DNA of 64,000 nt from Caldilineaceae bacterium (lineage in GTDB: Bacteria > Chloroflexota > Anaerolineae > Caldilineales > Caldilineaceae). Both the position numbers and the translations under genes were made by a program. Of this stretch, positions 44,369 to 53,387 are shown piece by piece. The DNA is taken from NCBI GenBank assembly GCA_022821545.1, contig JAJEDJ010000019.1:1-64000 (forward strand). Reading direction: 5' to 3'. Positions within the stretch are counted from its first letter, which is position 1, and each line of letters begins with the position of its first letter. The notes below the pieces were generated by a model. The model was not told where the DNA came from, ran no database searches, and saw nothing but the letters and a program-made list of their open reading frames with translations.

Positions 44369-44890
44369 ATGGCAGCACGGTTTATCGACACACTGCGGCG
44401 CGCCGGTTTGCGGGTTACGAGCCAGCGGGTTGCCGTATGCGAATTTCTTGCCCGCACAAAGATTCACCCAACGCCGTCTCAGGTCTTCGAAGCCGTGCGA
44501 GAGGCGCATCCGGAGATCAGCCAAGCCACGGTCTACAATACGCTCAACACACTGCGGGACCTGGGCGCCATCGTTGAGATCGGCGCCGGTACTGAGCAAA
44601 CACACTACGAGACGGATCTCGACCCTCACGTCAATCTGGTCTGTTTGCGGTGCCATGAGATTTCCGACCTGGAGGACACCCAGGCGCCCGAAGTCCTGAT
44701 GGACAATATCTTTCATGATACGGGATTCAGGGCGACCACGCTTCAGGTGCAGGTTACCGGATTCTGTCCTGCTTGTCAGGAGGCCAAACGTGAGGAGATC
44801 GGGAGAAAGCTGCGGGCGCGGGCAGTACGGTCATCGGGGAAGGCAGCCGGGTCAAGAGGACCGGTCGGCGATTCCAGCGGTGAACTGTGA
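44369..44890 (+). CDS. Fur family transcriptional regulator (PerR-like)
   Basis: A 173-residue Fur-type metalloregulator. The winged-helix part reads RRAGLRVTSQRVAVCEFLARTKIHPTPSQVFEAVREAHPEISQATVYNTLNTLRDLG. The dimer domain has HYETDLDPHVNLVCLRC with paired structural-zinc cysteines (CLRC, and CPAC near the C-terminus), as in PerR. The C-terminal 25 residues are a basic, Gly/Ser-rich tail. ATG at 44369 has GAGGTGG upstream; the ATG at 44354 is also possible. Its stop lies just before, and nearly overlaps, the metal ATPase start. PerR-like rather than Fur-like is an inference from the partner gene and motif geometry. Confidence 0.85.
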   Translation: MAARFIDTLRRAGLRVTSQRVAVCEFLARTKIHPTPSQVFEAVREAHPEISQATVYNTLNTLRDLGAIVEIGAGTEQTHYETDLDPHVNLVCLRCHEISDLEDTQAPEVLMDNIFHDTGFRATTLQVQVTGFCPACQEAKREEIGRKLRARAVRSSGKAAGSRGPVGDSSGEL

Positions 44891-44907
44891 GTAGAAGGGT
44901 GGAAAAT

Positions 44908-46959
44908 ATGGCCACAGGTTCATACGACCGGGTTATGGCGGCGGGGGAAGGCCGGCCGTCACGGCTTATCCTGCAATCTTTATCGCCGCTCTCGCCGGAA
45001 TTCTGGCGAGGGAATCCTGAGCTGGTTCTTGCTTCGATAACGCTTGCCGCCTTGCTGACGGGTTGGTTAGGCGGTTCTGTCAGCGGACTGCTGCCGGGCT
45101 GGGCAGTGGTCATCTTTGCGCTGGTCGCGTACGGGGCGGGTGGTTATTCCGGAGCAAAGGTAGCGCTGGCCAATGCATGCTGCGGTGTATTCAACATCGA
45201 CCTCCTGATGGTCGCGGCGGCTTTGGGGGCGGCGCTGATCGGTGAATGGGAGGAAGGCGCCTTGCTTCTCTTTCTATTTACCTTGAGCGGCGCGCTGGAA
45301 TCGTTTGCGTCTGAACGGACCCGACAGGCGATCACCGGGCTGGCAGAATTGCGGCCTGATACGGCGCGCATTCTGCGAGACGGCCAGGAGGTGGAGATCG
45401 GCGTTGAGGCGCTGTCTGTTGGCGACGCGGTTGTCGTAAGGCCGGGCGAGCGGATGCCGGTTGACGGCTCGGTGTTGCTGGGATCAAGCACTGTAGACCA
45501 GAGTCCCATCACCGGAGAGAGTATTCCGGTCTACAAGGAGATCGGGGACCCTGTCTTTTCGGGAACGATCAATGGAAGCGGGGCGCTGGAACTGCAAGTG
45601 ACCAGGTTGGCGTCGGAAAGCACGATTAGCAAGATTATCGGCCTCGTCCAGGAGGCCCGCAACAACGCCGCCCCGACTCAGCGGCTGATCGACAGATTCA
45701 GTCAGCCTTATACACTGGTCGTGATAGGCGCTACGGTCCTGGCGGCTATTGTTCCGATACTGTTTACGGACGAACCGATCAGCCAGACGGTCTACCGGGC
45801 GATTACACTTCTTGTTGTTGCGAGCCCTTGCGCGCTCATCATCAGTACGCCGGCCTCGATTCTGAGCGCCATTGCCGCAGCGGCGCGCGAGGGGGTACTG
45901 TTCAAAGGAGGGGCATACCTTGAAAGGGCGGCCGCTCTTGATATGTTCGCCTTTGACAAGACCGGAACGTTGACCAGCGGCAACCCCCAAGTGACCGACG
46001 TCGTACCCTTGAACGGTTACACCGAGCAGGAGCTGATTGCGATAGCCGCCGGCGCCGAAAGTCTCAGTGAGCATCCGATTGCCCAGGCGGTTGTGAGGCG
46101 GGCGCAGGAGATGGACCTGCCTTATGAGTCGCCGCGCGAGTTTCGCGGTATCGCGGGGCACGGCGTTCAGGCCGTTTACGGGCGCGGCGCCCGCCGGGAG
46201 TTGATTTCCATCGGCAACGACAAGCAGTTTGAGAGCGAGGAAATGGAGTTGCCGCCTTCGATCAGAATGATTGGCCGGCGGTTGCAGGAAGAGGGCAAAA
46301 CGGCCATTCTGGTCGTGCGGCGCAGTATCGCAACGGACGCCGTCGCAAGGGAAAATGCGAGTGGTCGCGGCGAGGCGGTTGGGTTTCTGGCGGTGGCGGA
46401 TACGGTTCGGTCCGGGGCGGCGGATACGATAGAGGCCCTCAAGGAACTCGGTATCGAGCGTATGGTGATGTTGACCGGAGACAATCGCGACGCGTCGGCT
46501 GCCGTCGCCGAACAGACCGGCGTGGAGGAGGTCTATGCCGACCTGCTGCCAGGGGAGAAGGTTGAAGTTCTGGAAAGACTTGTGAAATCCGGCTCCGTTG
46601 GAATGATCGGCGATGGGGTGAACGACGCGCCGGCGCTGGCGGCGTCCAGCCTGGGGATAGCGATGGGGGGCGCGGGCACGGACGTTGCCCTGGAGACGGC
46701 CGACGTGGTACTCATGTCCGACGACCTCGGTAAGCTTCCCTTTATGCTGCGTCTGAGCAGGCGTGCGAGTGAAATTGTGCGTCAGAACCTCTACTTTTCG
46801 GTGGCGGTGATTCTTGCCCTGGTCGCGCTGACCGTGGTCGTTCCCCTGCTGGTCCCCGGATTCAGACTGCCCCTCCCGCTGGGCGTGCTGGGTCATGAGG
46901 GCAGCACGCTCCTCGTGGTCGTTAACGGGCTGCGGATGTTGACGATGAAGTCCAGCTAG
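44908..46959 (+). CDS. P1B-4-type heavy-metal-exporting P-type ATPase (PfeT/CtpD/CoaT-like)
   Basis: A 683-residue P-type ATPase without an N-terminal metal-binding domain. The core motifs are TGES (actuator), SPC in the metal-binding helix (VVASPCALI), DKTGTLT with the phosphorylated Asp, and GDGVNDAPAL. The last helices contain HEGST. SPC together with HEGST is the signature of P1B-4 pumps, which export Co2+ or Fe2+. GGTGG lies 5 nt before ATG 44908; an alternative GTG at 44887 overlaps the regulator stop. The Fur-type gene directly upstream fits the known control of PfeT-type iron exporters. Confidence 0.9.
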   Translation: MATGSYDRVMAAGEGRPSRLILQSLSPLSPEFWRGNPELVLASITLAALLTGWLGGSVSGLLPGWAVVIFALVAYGAGGYSGAKVALANACCGVFNIDLLMVAAALGAALIGEWEEGALLLFLFTLSGALESFASERTRQAITGLAELRPDTARILRDGQEVEIGVEALSVGDAVVVRPGERMPVDGSVLLGSSTVDQSPITGESIPVYKEIGDPVFSGTINGSGALELQVTRLASESTISKIIGLVQEARNNAAPTQRLIDRFSQPYTLVVIGATVLAAIVPILFTDEPISQTVYRAITLLVVASPCALIISTPASILSAIAAAAREGVLFKGGAYLERAAALDMFAFDKTGTLTSGNPQVTDVVPLNGYTEQELIAIAAGAESLSEHPIAQAVVRRAQEMDLPYESPREFRGIAGHGVQAVYGRGARRELISIGNDKQFESEEMELPPSIRMIGRRLQEEGKTAILVVRRSIATDAVARENASGRGEAVGFLAVADTVRSGAADTIEALKELGIERMVMLTGDNRDASAAVAEQTGVEEVYADLLPGEKVEVLERLVKSGSVGMIGDGVNDAPALAASSLGIAMGGAGTDVALETADVVLMSDDLGKLPFMLRLSRRASEIVRQNLYFSVAVILALVALTVVVPLLVPGFRLPLPLGVLGHEGSTLLVVVNGLRMLTMKSS

Positions 46960-46992
46960 GGGCGCCGGCAAACTGTTCGCCGCAGGCTTCCG

Positions 46993-47646
46993 CTATTCGA
47001 GGTCGGGGTAGGCCGCGGGCAACGAGAGCCTCAGGCCCAGAACGGCGCACCAGGCAAAATAGGCGAGAAGGGCGATCAGCAGATGCCGGAGGTCCGGAAG
47101 CAAAAAGGGAGAAAGAAAAGCCAGAACGCCGGCGACTGCGCCGGGTACCATCCAGGAAGTCGGCAGCTTTTCCAAGACCACCAGGTCGACGCAGATCCAG
47201 GTCGTGACAGCTCCCCCCATGAGCATCCCCGCTCCAAGAAAGGCAAGGGCGAAGTACTCGACGAGATTCTCGTAGATGGCGAACGTCTCCCCAGGCTGGC
47301 CGTCACTCAGAATCCCGGTCAGGCCAAAACGGTTCGTCCCGGCCAGGACACTGATGATCAGAAGAATAGCGCCGACGACGACCAGCCCGGACTGTAACGC
47401 CGTGCTAATCCGGTGCGCGGGCGCATAGTAGTGCTTCAAGGCCACCAGCAGGATCATCCAGGCAAAGATAGTCATCATCCACAGCCACCCGCCAAGCCGC
47501 CACTGCCAGAGGGAATCTTCGGCCAGCCACCACGCGTGCTGCGCCTGGACGGACTGGAGATAGAACGGTCTGAGGACGAAGAGAGAATAAATGCCGGCGG
47601 AGAGTGCGGAAAGGGCGGCAAATCGTGCCGCGCGAATCAGCCTCAT
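46993..47646 (-). CDS. Unknown integral membrane protein, six predicted helices
   Basis: A 217-residue hydrophobic protein with no recognised family. Membrane segments are predicted near 7-27, 51-70, 84-104, 128-152, 160-180 and 185-205. Conserved-looking features are many Trp residues in the second segment (WWLAEDSLWQWRLGGWLW). Its ATG overlaps the recO stop by 4 bp, so the two are translated together. No functional inference is possible beyond membrane location. Confidence 0.75.
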   Translation of the reverse strand: MRLIRAARFAALSALSAGIYSLFVLRPFYLQSVQAQHAWWLAEDSLWQWRLGGWLWMMTIFAWMILLVALKHYYAPAHRISTALQSGLVVVGAILLIISVLAGTNRFGLTGILSDGQPGETFAIYENLVEYFALAFLGAGMLMGGAVTTWICVDLVVLEKLPTSWMVPGAVAGVLAFLSPFLLPDLRHLLIALLAYFAWCAVLGLRLSLPAAYPDLE

Positions 47647-48524
47647 TGGTCTGCCTCACTGTATGAGCTCCCTGGATCGAGCGGCCGGTGATCTACGCGG
47701 CGGCCGGCGTCGGTACGGGTTGCAGACCCGCCTTCGCCGGCTCTCTCCGCCGGGACCTGGCGCAAGCGGTATATGAAGTCGGTGGACTTCAGGCGGCGCT
47801 CGAGAACTGTCACGAGGTAGCGCTGCAAAACGCTTTCCGCGGCCAGGGCCGTGGTCCGTCCAATGCGGAGGTCTCGCAACGAGTCCCAGCGGTTGCGGGC
47901 AAGATGCCGCAGAATCCTGAGCGTAGCGAGGTTGATCGGCTCCGCGCCCCGCTGTGTGCGGCCGCAATTGGGGCAGAAGACACCGCCGGCTTGCAGTTGC
48001 AGGAAGTTCTCCACGGGACGCAGATCATCCCCGCAGCCCAGACAGGCGAACAGCTCGGGCTGAAACCCCATCAGGCGCAGCATCTGCAGCTCAAACCAGC
48101 GCAGCAGCAGATCCGTCCTTGCGGCGTCATTCAGGGCGCCGTCCAGTTCCCTCAGACAGATCAGAAGCAGCTCCCACACCGGCTCGTAGTCATCGTCTTC
48201 GGCGGTGAAGGCGTCAACCAGCTCGCAGATGTAAGCGGCCCGGCTGATGCCGTCCAGATCGTTGCGCAACTGTAGAAAGCTCTCTACGGTAACGCTTTCG
48301 GTGATGATGTCCCAGGTGCGGGCCTGGGCCACCTGGAGACTGGAGTGACTGAAGAGTTCCAGGTGCCCTGCCTGACGGCTGGTCGTCTTGCGCGACCCTT
48401 TGGCGATGAGCATGCGTTTGCCCATGCGGGGCGTGAAGACGGTCAGTATCCGGTCTGCGTCGCTGTAATTGCGTCTGCGCAGTATCACGGCCCTCGTTCG
48501 GTAGGACTGGCTTCGGTCGGCCAC
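47643..48524 (-). CDS. recO: DNA repair protein RecO
   Basis: A 293-residue protein. The OB fold begins SYRTRAVILRRRNYSDADRILTVFTPRMGK, with LIAKGSRKTTSRQAG. A zinc-finger with CLGC and CPNC follows in the helical domain. RecO loads RecA on SSB-coated gaps together with RecR. The start is GTG at 48524. The C-terminal 40 residues are polar and not conserved. The downstream membrane protein overlaps by 4 bp. Confidence 0.9.
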   Translation of the reverse strand: MADRSQSYRTRAVILRRRNYSDADRILTVFTPRMGKRMLIAKGSRKTTSRQAGHLELFSHSSLQVAQARTWDIITESVTVESFLQLRNDLDGISRAAYICELVDAFTAEDDDYEPVWELLLICLRELDGALNDAARTDLLLRWFELQMLRLMGFQPELFACLGCGDDLRPVENFLQLQAGGVFCPNCGRTQRGAEPINLATLRILRHLARNRWDSLRDLRIGRTTALAAESVLQRYLVTVLERRLKSTDFIYRLRQVPAERAGEGGSATRTDAGRRVDHRPLDPGSSYSEADQ

Positions 48525-48597
48525 TGGCGTTTCTCGATTCTCAGTGCTGGATCCCCAGAGGAGTTCGGGGCCTGTCCGGACGCGTTGACCGTCGCCG

Positions 48598-49626
48598 CTA
48601 ACGTTGGATCTCGCGGTCTTCGGCTTCGGTGGCCAGGAGATCGAGCTGTTCGGGTGTTCCCAGGGCGATCAGTGTGTCGCCGGCGCGGAGGGAGAATTCC
48701 ACGCCCGGATTGACGAACGTCTCACCATCGGGGCGCCGCACGGCCAGGATATTGGCTCCCAACCGTTTGCGCACTTCGGTGTCGGCGATGGTCTGATCGC
48801 GCAGCGAGGACCGTTCGCTCACTCCAATGTCCTCGATGAGGATGTCGACCTCGTCGCGGTGCATGACAACGTCCATGAACTCCAGGATGTTGGGGTGAAT
48901 AAGCTGGCGCGCCATGCGGCGGCCGCTCGTGACATAGGGGTTGATGACATGGTCAACGCCGGCAATCTTCAGTTTGCGCTCGCTCTCAAAGCTGTTCGAA
49001 CGGGAGATAATGGTGAGCTCCGGGCTCAAGGCGCGGGCGGTCAGGGCGACATAGACGTTGTCGGAGTCGTTGGGAAGGCAGCAGCAGATTCCGGACGCCC
49101 GCTCGATTCCGGCTTGAATGAGGGCGGCATCGTTGGTCGCGTTGCCTTCGACGGGAATCACGCCCAGGTTTTCCAGGTCCGGCCGCAGGGTCGCCAGGAT
49201 TTCTACGACCACAAGTGGAACTTTGTTCACCAGGAGTTCATTTACCACCTGCTCGCCCACGCGACCGTAACCACAGACGATGAAATGTCCGTTCATCTTA
49301 TCGATCCGGTTCTGCATGCGTTTTCTCCAAATGAGGCCGCGGAACTCACCCGCAACGATTACGTCAGCCAGGGTGCTGATGGCATAGGCGGTCGTACTGA
49401 CGCCAAGAATGATCAGTCCGCCGGTGAATACGCGGCCAATCGATGAAAGCGGTCGAATCTCGCCGAATCCAACTGTACTGATGGTTATGACGGTCATGTA
49501 GATACTGTCGGCCCACGGCCAGCCCTCAATCAACATGTATCCAGCGCTGCCCACGGCGAGCAGAATGAGATAGAGCGTGGCAACGAAGAACAGGTGTCGA
49601 TAGAGTCTGCGGGCAGTTACTGTCAA
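48598..49626 (-). CDS. Potassium channel with RCK (TrkA-N/TrkA-C) domains
   Basis: A 342-residue channel subunit. Two membrane helices surround the pore loop with the selectivity filter TVGFGE (TVGYG variant). An RCK N-domain follows (GHFIVCGYGRVGEQVVNEL), ending in a TrkA-C domain near 260-335 (GVEFSLRAGDTLIALGTPEQL). The start is TTG, supported by AGGAGG 9 nt upstream. It resembles MthK/KchA-type ligand-gated channels regulated by nucleotides or Ca2+. Confidence 0.88.
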   Translation of the reverse strand: MTVTARRLYRHLFFVATLYLILLAVGSAGYMLIEGWPWADSIYMTVITISTVGFGEIRPLSSIGRVFTGGLIILGVSTTAYAISTLADVIVAGEFRGLIWRKRMQNRIDKMNGHFIVCGYGRVGEQVVNELLVNKVPLVVVEILATLRPDLENLGVIPVEGNATNDAALIQAGIERASGICCCLPNDSDNVYVALTARALSPELTIISRSNSFESERKLKIAGVDHVINPYVTSGRRMARQLIHPNILEFMDVVMHRDEVDILIEDIGVSERSSLRDQTIADTEVRKRLGANILAVRRPDGETFVNPGVEFSLRAGDTLIALGTPEQLDLLATEAEDREIQR

Positions 49627-49679
49627 TTCCGCATGCCTCCTGGTACTGAATTACGCGAGGGCGTGTGCGGTAGGGGGCC

Positions 49680-50609
49680 CTAGCGAGTGAGCGGCTGTGC
49701 CTGACACTGTCTTACCCGGTTGACAAATACAGGCACCGAGCGGCCGCGCTTTCGAAACCGGAGTGATTCGTAGAGATTCCGGGAGGGCGTATTGCTTTCC
49801 TGCGTGTTGAGAAAGACGCGTTCTGTTCTCAGCCGGTGCGCGTAGCAGAGGCTTGCCGCCAGCAGCTGGCGGCCTATTCCCCCGGACTGCGCCCCCGGAT
49901 GGACGGCAAGACGCACTAGCTGGGCAGAGCCGAATCCGCGCGGCGATCCATCCGAAAACAGGCGGAGAGCCGAGTATCCCACCGTCGTCCGCTCTATTTC
50001 AGCGATTTCAATGCGGCAGTCTCGTTGCAGATGCCGCAGTTCGGTCTCTCCCATGTGCCACAGGGGTTCAAAGGCCGCGGCGTCCAACCGGGCCAGCTGG
50101 GGCAGGTCGGAGGGCTGAGCAGGACGCAAGTCGGCCGGCTGATAGACCGGTTCGACGGCGCGAGAACTGCGTTCATAGAAACGGACTGCATCGCAATGCT
50201 CGAAACCGGATTCCTGCAGGCTGGCGCGGAGCCAGCCCTGGTCGGTAAGCGCGTAGAAGAGATAGTCCTGCGGTTGCGGCGGGAGCTGCAGACGCGTGTG
50301 CTCGAAAAGCGCATGGAACTGCAGGCGCGCAGCCGCTCCTGCAGAGGAAATCGCGGCGGCCCGCAGAGGAACTTTGGACGGCGCCGAGTCAGGCAGGGCC
50401 TGGGAGCGCCAGACGCGGTCGAAGGCGAGAAAACCGTTCAGTTTCCCGGTATGCCGGTCGACCAGGACGGCGTTTACCCCCTTGCACAGCTCCGGCTCCT
50501 CGCCGTCGCCCAGGTCATCGTAGTAGTAGCGGCGCAGGCTGCCGGCGTGCAAGCGCTGCAACTCGGGCAGATCTTCCAACCGTCCTGGGCGAATCGAGGA
50601 GAGATTCAT
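49680..50609 (-). CDS. GNAT family N-acetyltransferase (tandem-domain-like)
   Basis: A 309-residue protein starting at ATG 50609, whose first base overlaps the last base of the rfbB stop (TGATG). The C-terminal GNAT domain is clear (LVRLAVHPGAQSGGIGRQLLAASLCYAH, then NTQESNTPSRNLYESLRFRKRG). The N-terminal half (SIRPGRLEDLPELQRLHAGS) looks like a second, degenerate GNAT half. Coupling to rfbB suggests modification of a surface sugar, but the acceptor is unknown. A frame extending to 50693 lies within rfbB and is rejected. Confidence 0.78.
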   Translation of the reverse strand: MNLSSIRPGRLEDLPELQRLHAGSLRRYYYDDLGDGEEPELCKGVNAVLVDRHTGKLNGFLAFDRVWRSQALPDSAPSKVPLRAAAISSAGAAARLQFHALFEHTRLQLPPQPQDYLFYALTDQGWLRASLQESGFEHCDAVRFYERSSRAVEPVYQPADLRPAQPSDLPQLARLDAAAFEPLWHMGETELRHLQRDCRIEIAEIERTTVGYSALRLFSDGSPRGFGSAQLVRLAVHPGAQSGGIGRQLLAASLCYAHRLRTERVFLNTQESNTPSRNLYESLRFRKRGRSVPVFVNRVRQCQAQPLTR

Positions 50610-51643
50610 CACTGAAGATCGAGCTCTCTGCGCGCTCCGTAGACTGTTTCGTAGTACTGCTTGAACTCTCCGTCGCGGATCGGCTGCCACCACCAGCGGT
50701 TGTCCCGGTACCAGCGGGCGGTCGCCCGGATCGCCTGCTCAGGCGTGTAGTCCGGCTCCCAGCCCAGCGCCAGCGTCTTGCTAACATCCAGGCTGTAGCG
50801 ACGGTCGTGGCCCAGCCGGTCTTCGACGTGCCGGATGAGGCTGGGGGGCTTGTCAAGCTCGTCGAGCAGGATTTCAACCATGGCAAGGTTGGTCATCTCG
50901 CTGCCGGTACCAATGTTATACGTTTCGCCGATGCGACCGCGCGTGAGGATGAGATAGATTGCGGCGCAGTGATCGGCGACGAACTGGTAGTCCCGCATCT
51001 GTTTTCCGTCGCCGTAAACGGGCAAGGGAATGGACTCGAGGGCGTTTGTGATGAAGAGGGGGACGACCTTTTCGGGGTACTGGTAGGGTCCTATGTTGTT
51101 GGCGCCGCGGCTGATGGTGACGGGCAGGCCGTAGGTCGTGCAGTAGGCGTTGACGAAGAGGTCGGCGCCGGCCTTACTGGCTGAATAGGGGCTGCGGGGG
51201 GCGAGGGCGTCCTCTTCAAGAGAGCGGCGGCGGCCGGCGACGTGGCCGTACACTTCGTCGGTGCTGATCTGGTGGAAGCGGAGATTGCCCAGTTTGCGAG
51301 CCGCTTCCAGCAGCACGTAGGTCCCGTAAACGTCGGTCTTGACGAATGCGTCGGGATCGAGAATCGACCTGTCCACGTGGGTTTCGGCGGCGAAATTGAT
51401 GATGGTGTCGATATTGCGGAGGGCGACGGTTTCTTCGACCCTGGCGGCGTCACAGACGTCACCCTGAACGAAGTGGTAGCGCCCCCCGAAGCGTTCGCTG
51501 ACTGCGGCGAGGTTTTCGAGACGGCCGGCGTAGGTCAGCTTATCGAAAACGGTTACTTTCAGTTCCGGTTCGCGGTTGAGGACGTAGCGGACGAAATTGC
51601 AGCCGATGAAGCCGGCGCCTCCCGTCACCAGGATGTTTTTCAT
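50609..51643 (-). CDS. rfbB: dTDP-glucose 4,6-dehydratase
   Basis: A 344-residue extended SDR enzyme. The NAD loop is TGGAGFIGCNFVRYVL, the substrate/catalytic regions are FAAETHVDRSI and STDEVYG, and the catalytic YxxxK is YSASKAGAD. It converts dTDP-glucose to dTDP-4-keto-6-deoxyglucose for rhamnose and related deoxysugars. rfbA is two genes upstream; rfbC and rfbD are not in the window. Confidence 0.93.
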   Translation of the reverse strand: MKNILVTGGAGFIGCNFVRYVLNREPELKVTVFDKLTYAGRLENLAAVSERFGGRYHFVQGDVCDAARVEETVALRNIDTIINFAAETHVDRSILDPDAFVKTDVYGTYVLLEAARKLGNLRFHQISTDEVYGHVAGRRRSLEEDALAPRSPYSASKAGADLFVNAYCTTYGLPVTISRGANNIGPYQYPEKVVPLFITNALESIPLPVYGDGKQMRDYQFVADHCAAIYLILTRGRIGETYNIGTGSEMTNLAMVEILLDELDKPPSLIRHVEDRLGHDRRYSLDVSKTLALGWEPDYTPEQAIRATARWYRDNRWWWQPIRDGEFKQYYETVYGARRELDLQ

Positions 51644-51672
51644 CTGTGTCTTCCCGAGTCGAGCCAGGCAGG

Positions 51673-52491
51673 CTATGCGCGCCGCCTGGCGTTACTTTCC
51701 CAGGTGCGCCGCAATCTTCTCACCCTGCCGGGTTGACGGCTGGCGGGCAGGGGAAACTCTACGCCCAGGGTCAATGTCGGCAGCCGTTGCAGGGGCGGAA
51801 GGAGAGAGTCGTCGAGACCGGGGGGCGCGGGACCGCGCCAGGCCCACTGCCAGTACGCTTTCTCTTCGCCGCCGGCAGTGGCGGCGAGGAAATCGATGTC
51901 ATTCCAGAGAGCGCGTCGCGTCTCAGCCATTACCGTCAGCAGCTTTTCCCAGTAGGCGCGCATCTTTGGCTGCTCGAATTCGAGAAAGTGCGCGGTGAAA
52001 CTGGATCTGTCCGCCGAAGAGTTGAAAGGGGGTCTTGCCGTCTGATACGCGGGGAAAAACTCCTGGGCCCAGTACTGTTCGGCGAGCTGGAAGGAAGGAA
52101 AGAGAAGATCGGCAAAGAAGGTGACGTTCACCGTGCCGATTCGCTCCTCCACGTGGACGAGGCGGGGGGCATGTTCCGGCCAGAGATCGAAAAAGGCCGG
52201 GATGTCGAACTCCTGCCATTCGCCGTATGCCCTGGAAAGCCGGCGCAGTTTATCGGCGGCCTGGGCGATGGCGGTAACGGCGGTCTGCACTTCCCTGGGG
52301 CCGATCTGATTCCGGACGAGATAGGCAGGCGAGAGCGCGCGCGTTTTGAAGATTTCCGTGTAAGAGGCGGGCAGCACGCAGCTGTCGATACAGCGCATTC
52401 TTGCCGCCAGGGCCGGCAAGCTGCGGACCGCGTTCATGCTATTTTTCAGAGCGCCATTGCGTCTATCGAGGGCGACCGTCATCTTGGACAT
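51673..52491 (-). CDS. Unknown protein encoded between rfbA and rfbB
   Basis: A 272-residue soluble protein with no recognised family. It is rich in aromatic residues (FDLWPEHAPRLVH, YWAQEFFPAYQTARPPF, AYWQWAWRG), has no signal peptide, and ends in a basic Arg-rich tail. Its ATG overlaps the rfbA stop by one base (TGATG), and rfbB begins 29 bp after it, so it belongs to the exopolysaccharide operon. A role in deoxysugar or surface polymer synthesis is suggested by position only. Confidence 0.7.
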   Translation of the reverse strand: MSKMTVALDRRNGALKNSMNAVRSLPALAARMRCIDSCVLPASYTEIFKTRALSPAYLVRNQIGPREVQTAVTAIAQAADKLRRLSRAYGEWQEFDIPAFFDLWPEHAPRLVHVEERIGTVNVTFFADLLFPSFQLAEQYWAQEFFPAYQTARPPFNSSADRSSFTAHFLEFEQPKMRAYWEKLLTVMAETRRALWNDIDFLAATAGGEEKAYWQWAWRGPAPPGLDDSLLPPLQRLPTLTLGVEFPLPASRQPGRVRRLRRTWESNARRRA

Positions 52492-53378
52492 CAGGAAAGC
52501 GACTCTGAGAACTCGTCGCGCAAGAGCTGCAAAAGATAGTTGCCGTACCGGTTTGTCCGGAGCGCTTCGGCCAGGGCGCGGAACTGGCCGCGATCGATGA
52601 ATCCCTGCCTGAGGGCGATTTCCTCCGGACAGGAGATCATCATCCCCTGTCTCTCCTGGAGGGCTTGAACGAAATTGGCGGCTTGCAGGAGAGATTCGTG
52701 GGTGCCGGCATCCAACCAGGCAAATCCCCGGCCCAGAATCTCAACCTGCAGCTCTCCCTGCTCCAGATAGAAGTTGTTTATGTCGGTAATCTCCAGTTCG
52801 CCCCTGGCGGAAGGCTCCAGACTCTCCGCCGCGTCGAGGACGCGATTGTCATAGAAGTATACTCCCGGCACGGCATAATTGGAACGGGGCCGCCGGGGCT
52901 TCTCCTCAATGCTCAAGGCCCTGCCGGAAGGGTTGAACTCGACTACGCCATATCGACTGGGGTCGGCGACGGGATAGGCGAAGACGAGGGCGCCCCGTTC
53001 GAGGGTGGCCGCTCTGCGCAGAATTTCCGGCAAACCGTGACCGTAGAAGATGTTGTCGCCCAACGCCAGGCATACGGGGGAGTCGCCGACGAACTCCCTT
53101 CCCAGGAGAAAGGCGTCGGCGATGCCGCGAGGCCGGGGTTGCTCTACATAGGTGAATTGAACGCCCCACTGGCTGCCGTCCCGGAGAAGCTCCCTGTAGA
53201 GGGGCAGGGCGGCCGGCGTGCTCACGACGAGGACTTGGCGTATTCCCGCCAGCATCAGCATCGAAAGGGGGTAATAGATCATCGGCTTGTCGTAGACCGG
53301 CAGGATCTGCTTGCTCAGGCTGGTGGTGAGGGGATAGAGCCGCGTGCCGTGCCCTCCGGCGAGGAGAATGCCTTTCAT
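52491..53378 (-). CDS. rfbA: Glucose-1-phosphate thymidylyltransferase
   Basis: A 295-residue nucleotidyltransferase. The N-terminus [16 protein letters not shown] is the nucleotide-binding signature, followed by [16 protein letters not shown] and [12 protein letters not shown] (metal-binding Asp). It makes dTDP-glucose, the substrate of rfbB two genes downstream. It starts 9 bp after the CpsD-like gene. Confidence 0.94.
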   Translation of the reverse strand: MKGILLAGGHGTRLYPLTTSLSKQILPVYDKPMIYYPLSMLMLAGIRQVLVVSTPAALPLYRELLRDGSQWGVQFTYVEQPRPRGIADAFLLGREFVGDSPVCLALGDNIFYGHGLPEILRRAATLERGALVFAYPVADPSRYGVVEFNPSGRALSIEEKPRRPRSNYAVPGVYFYDNRVLDAAESLEPSARGELEITDINNFYLEQGELQVEILGRGFAWLDAGTHESLLQAANFVQALQERQGMMISCPEEIALRQGFIDRGQFRALAEALRTNRYGNYLLQLLRDEFSESLS

Positions 53379-53387
53379 CAGAAGGTC

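Noticed and set aside
45484-46971. 495-codon minus-strand frame opposite the P1B ATPase
   Set aside because: Antisense shadow; the plus strand has all P-type ATPase motifs.
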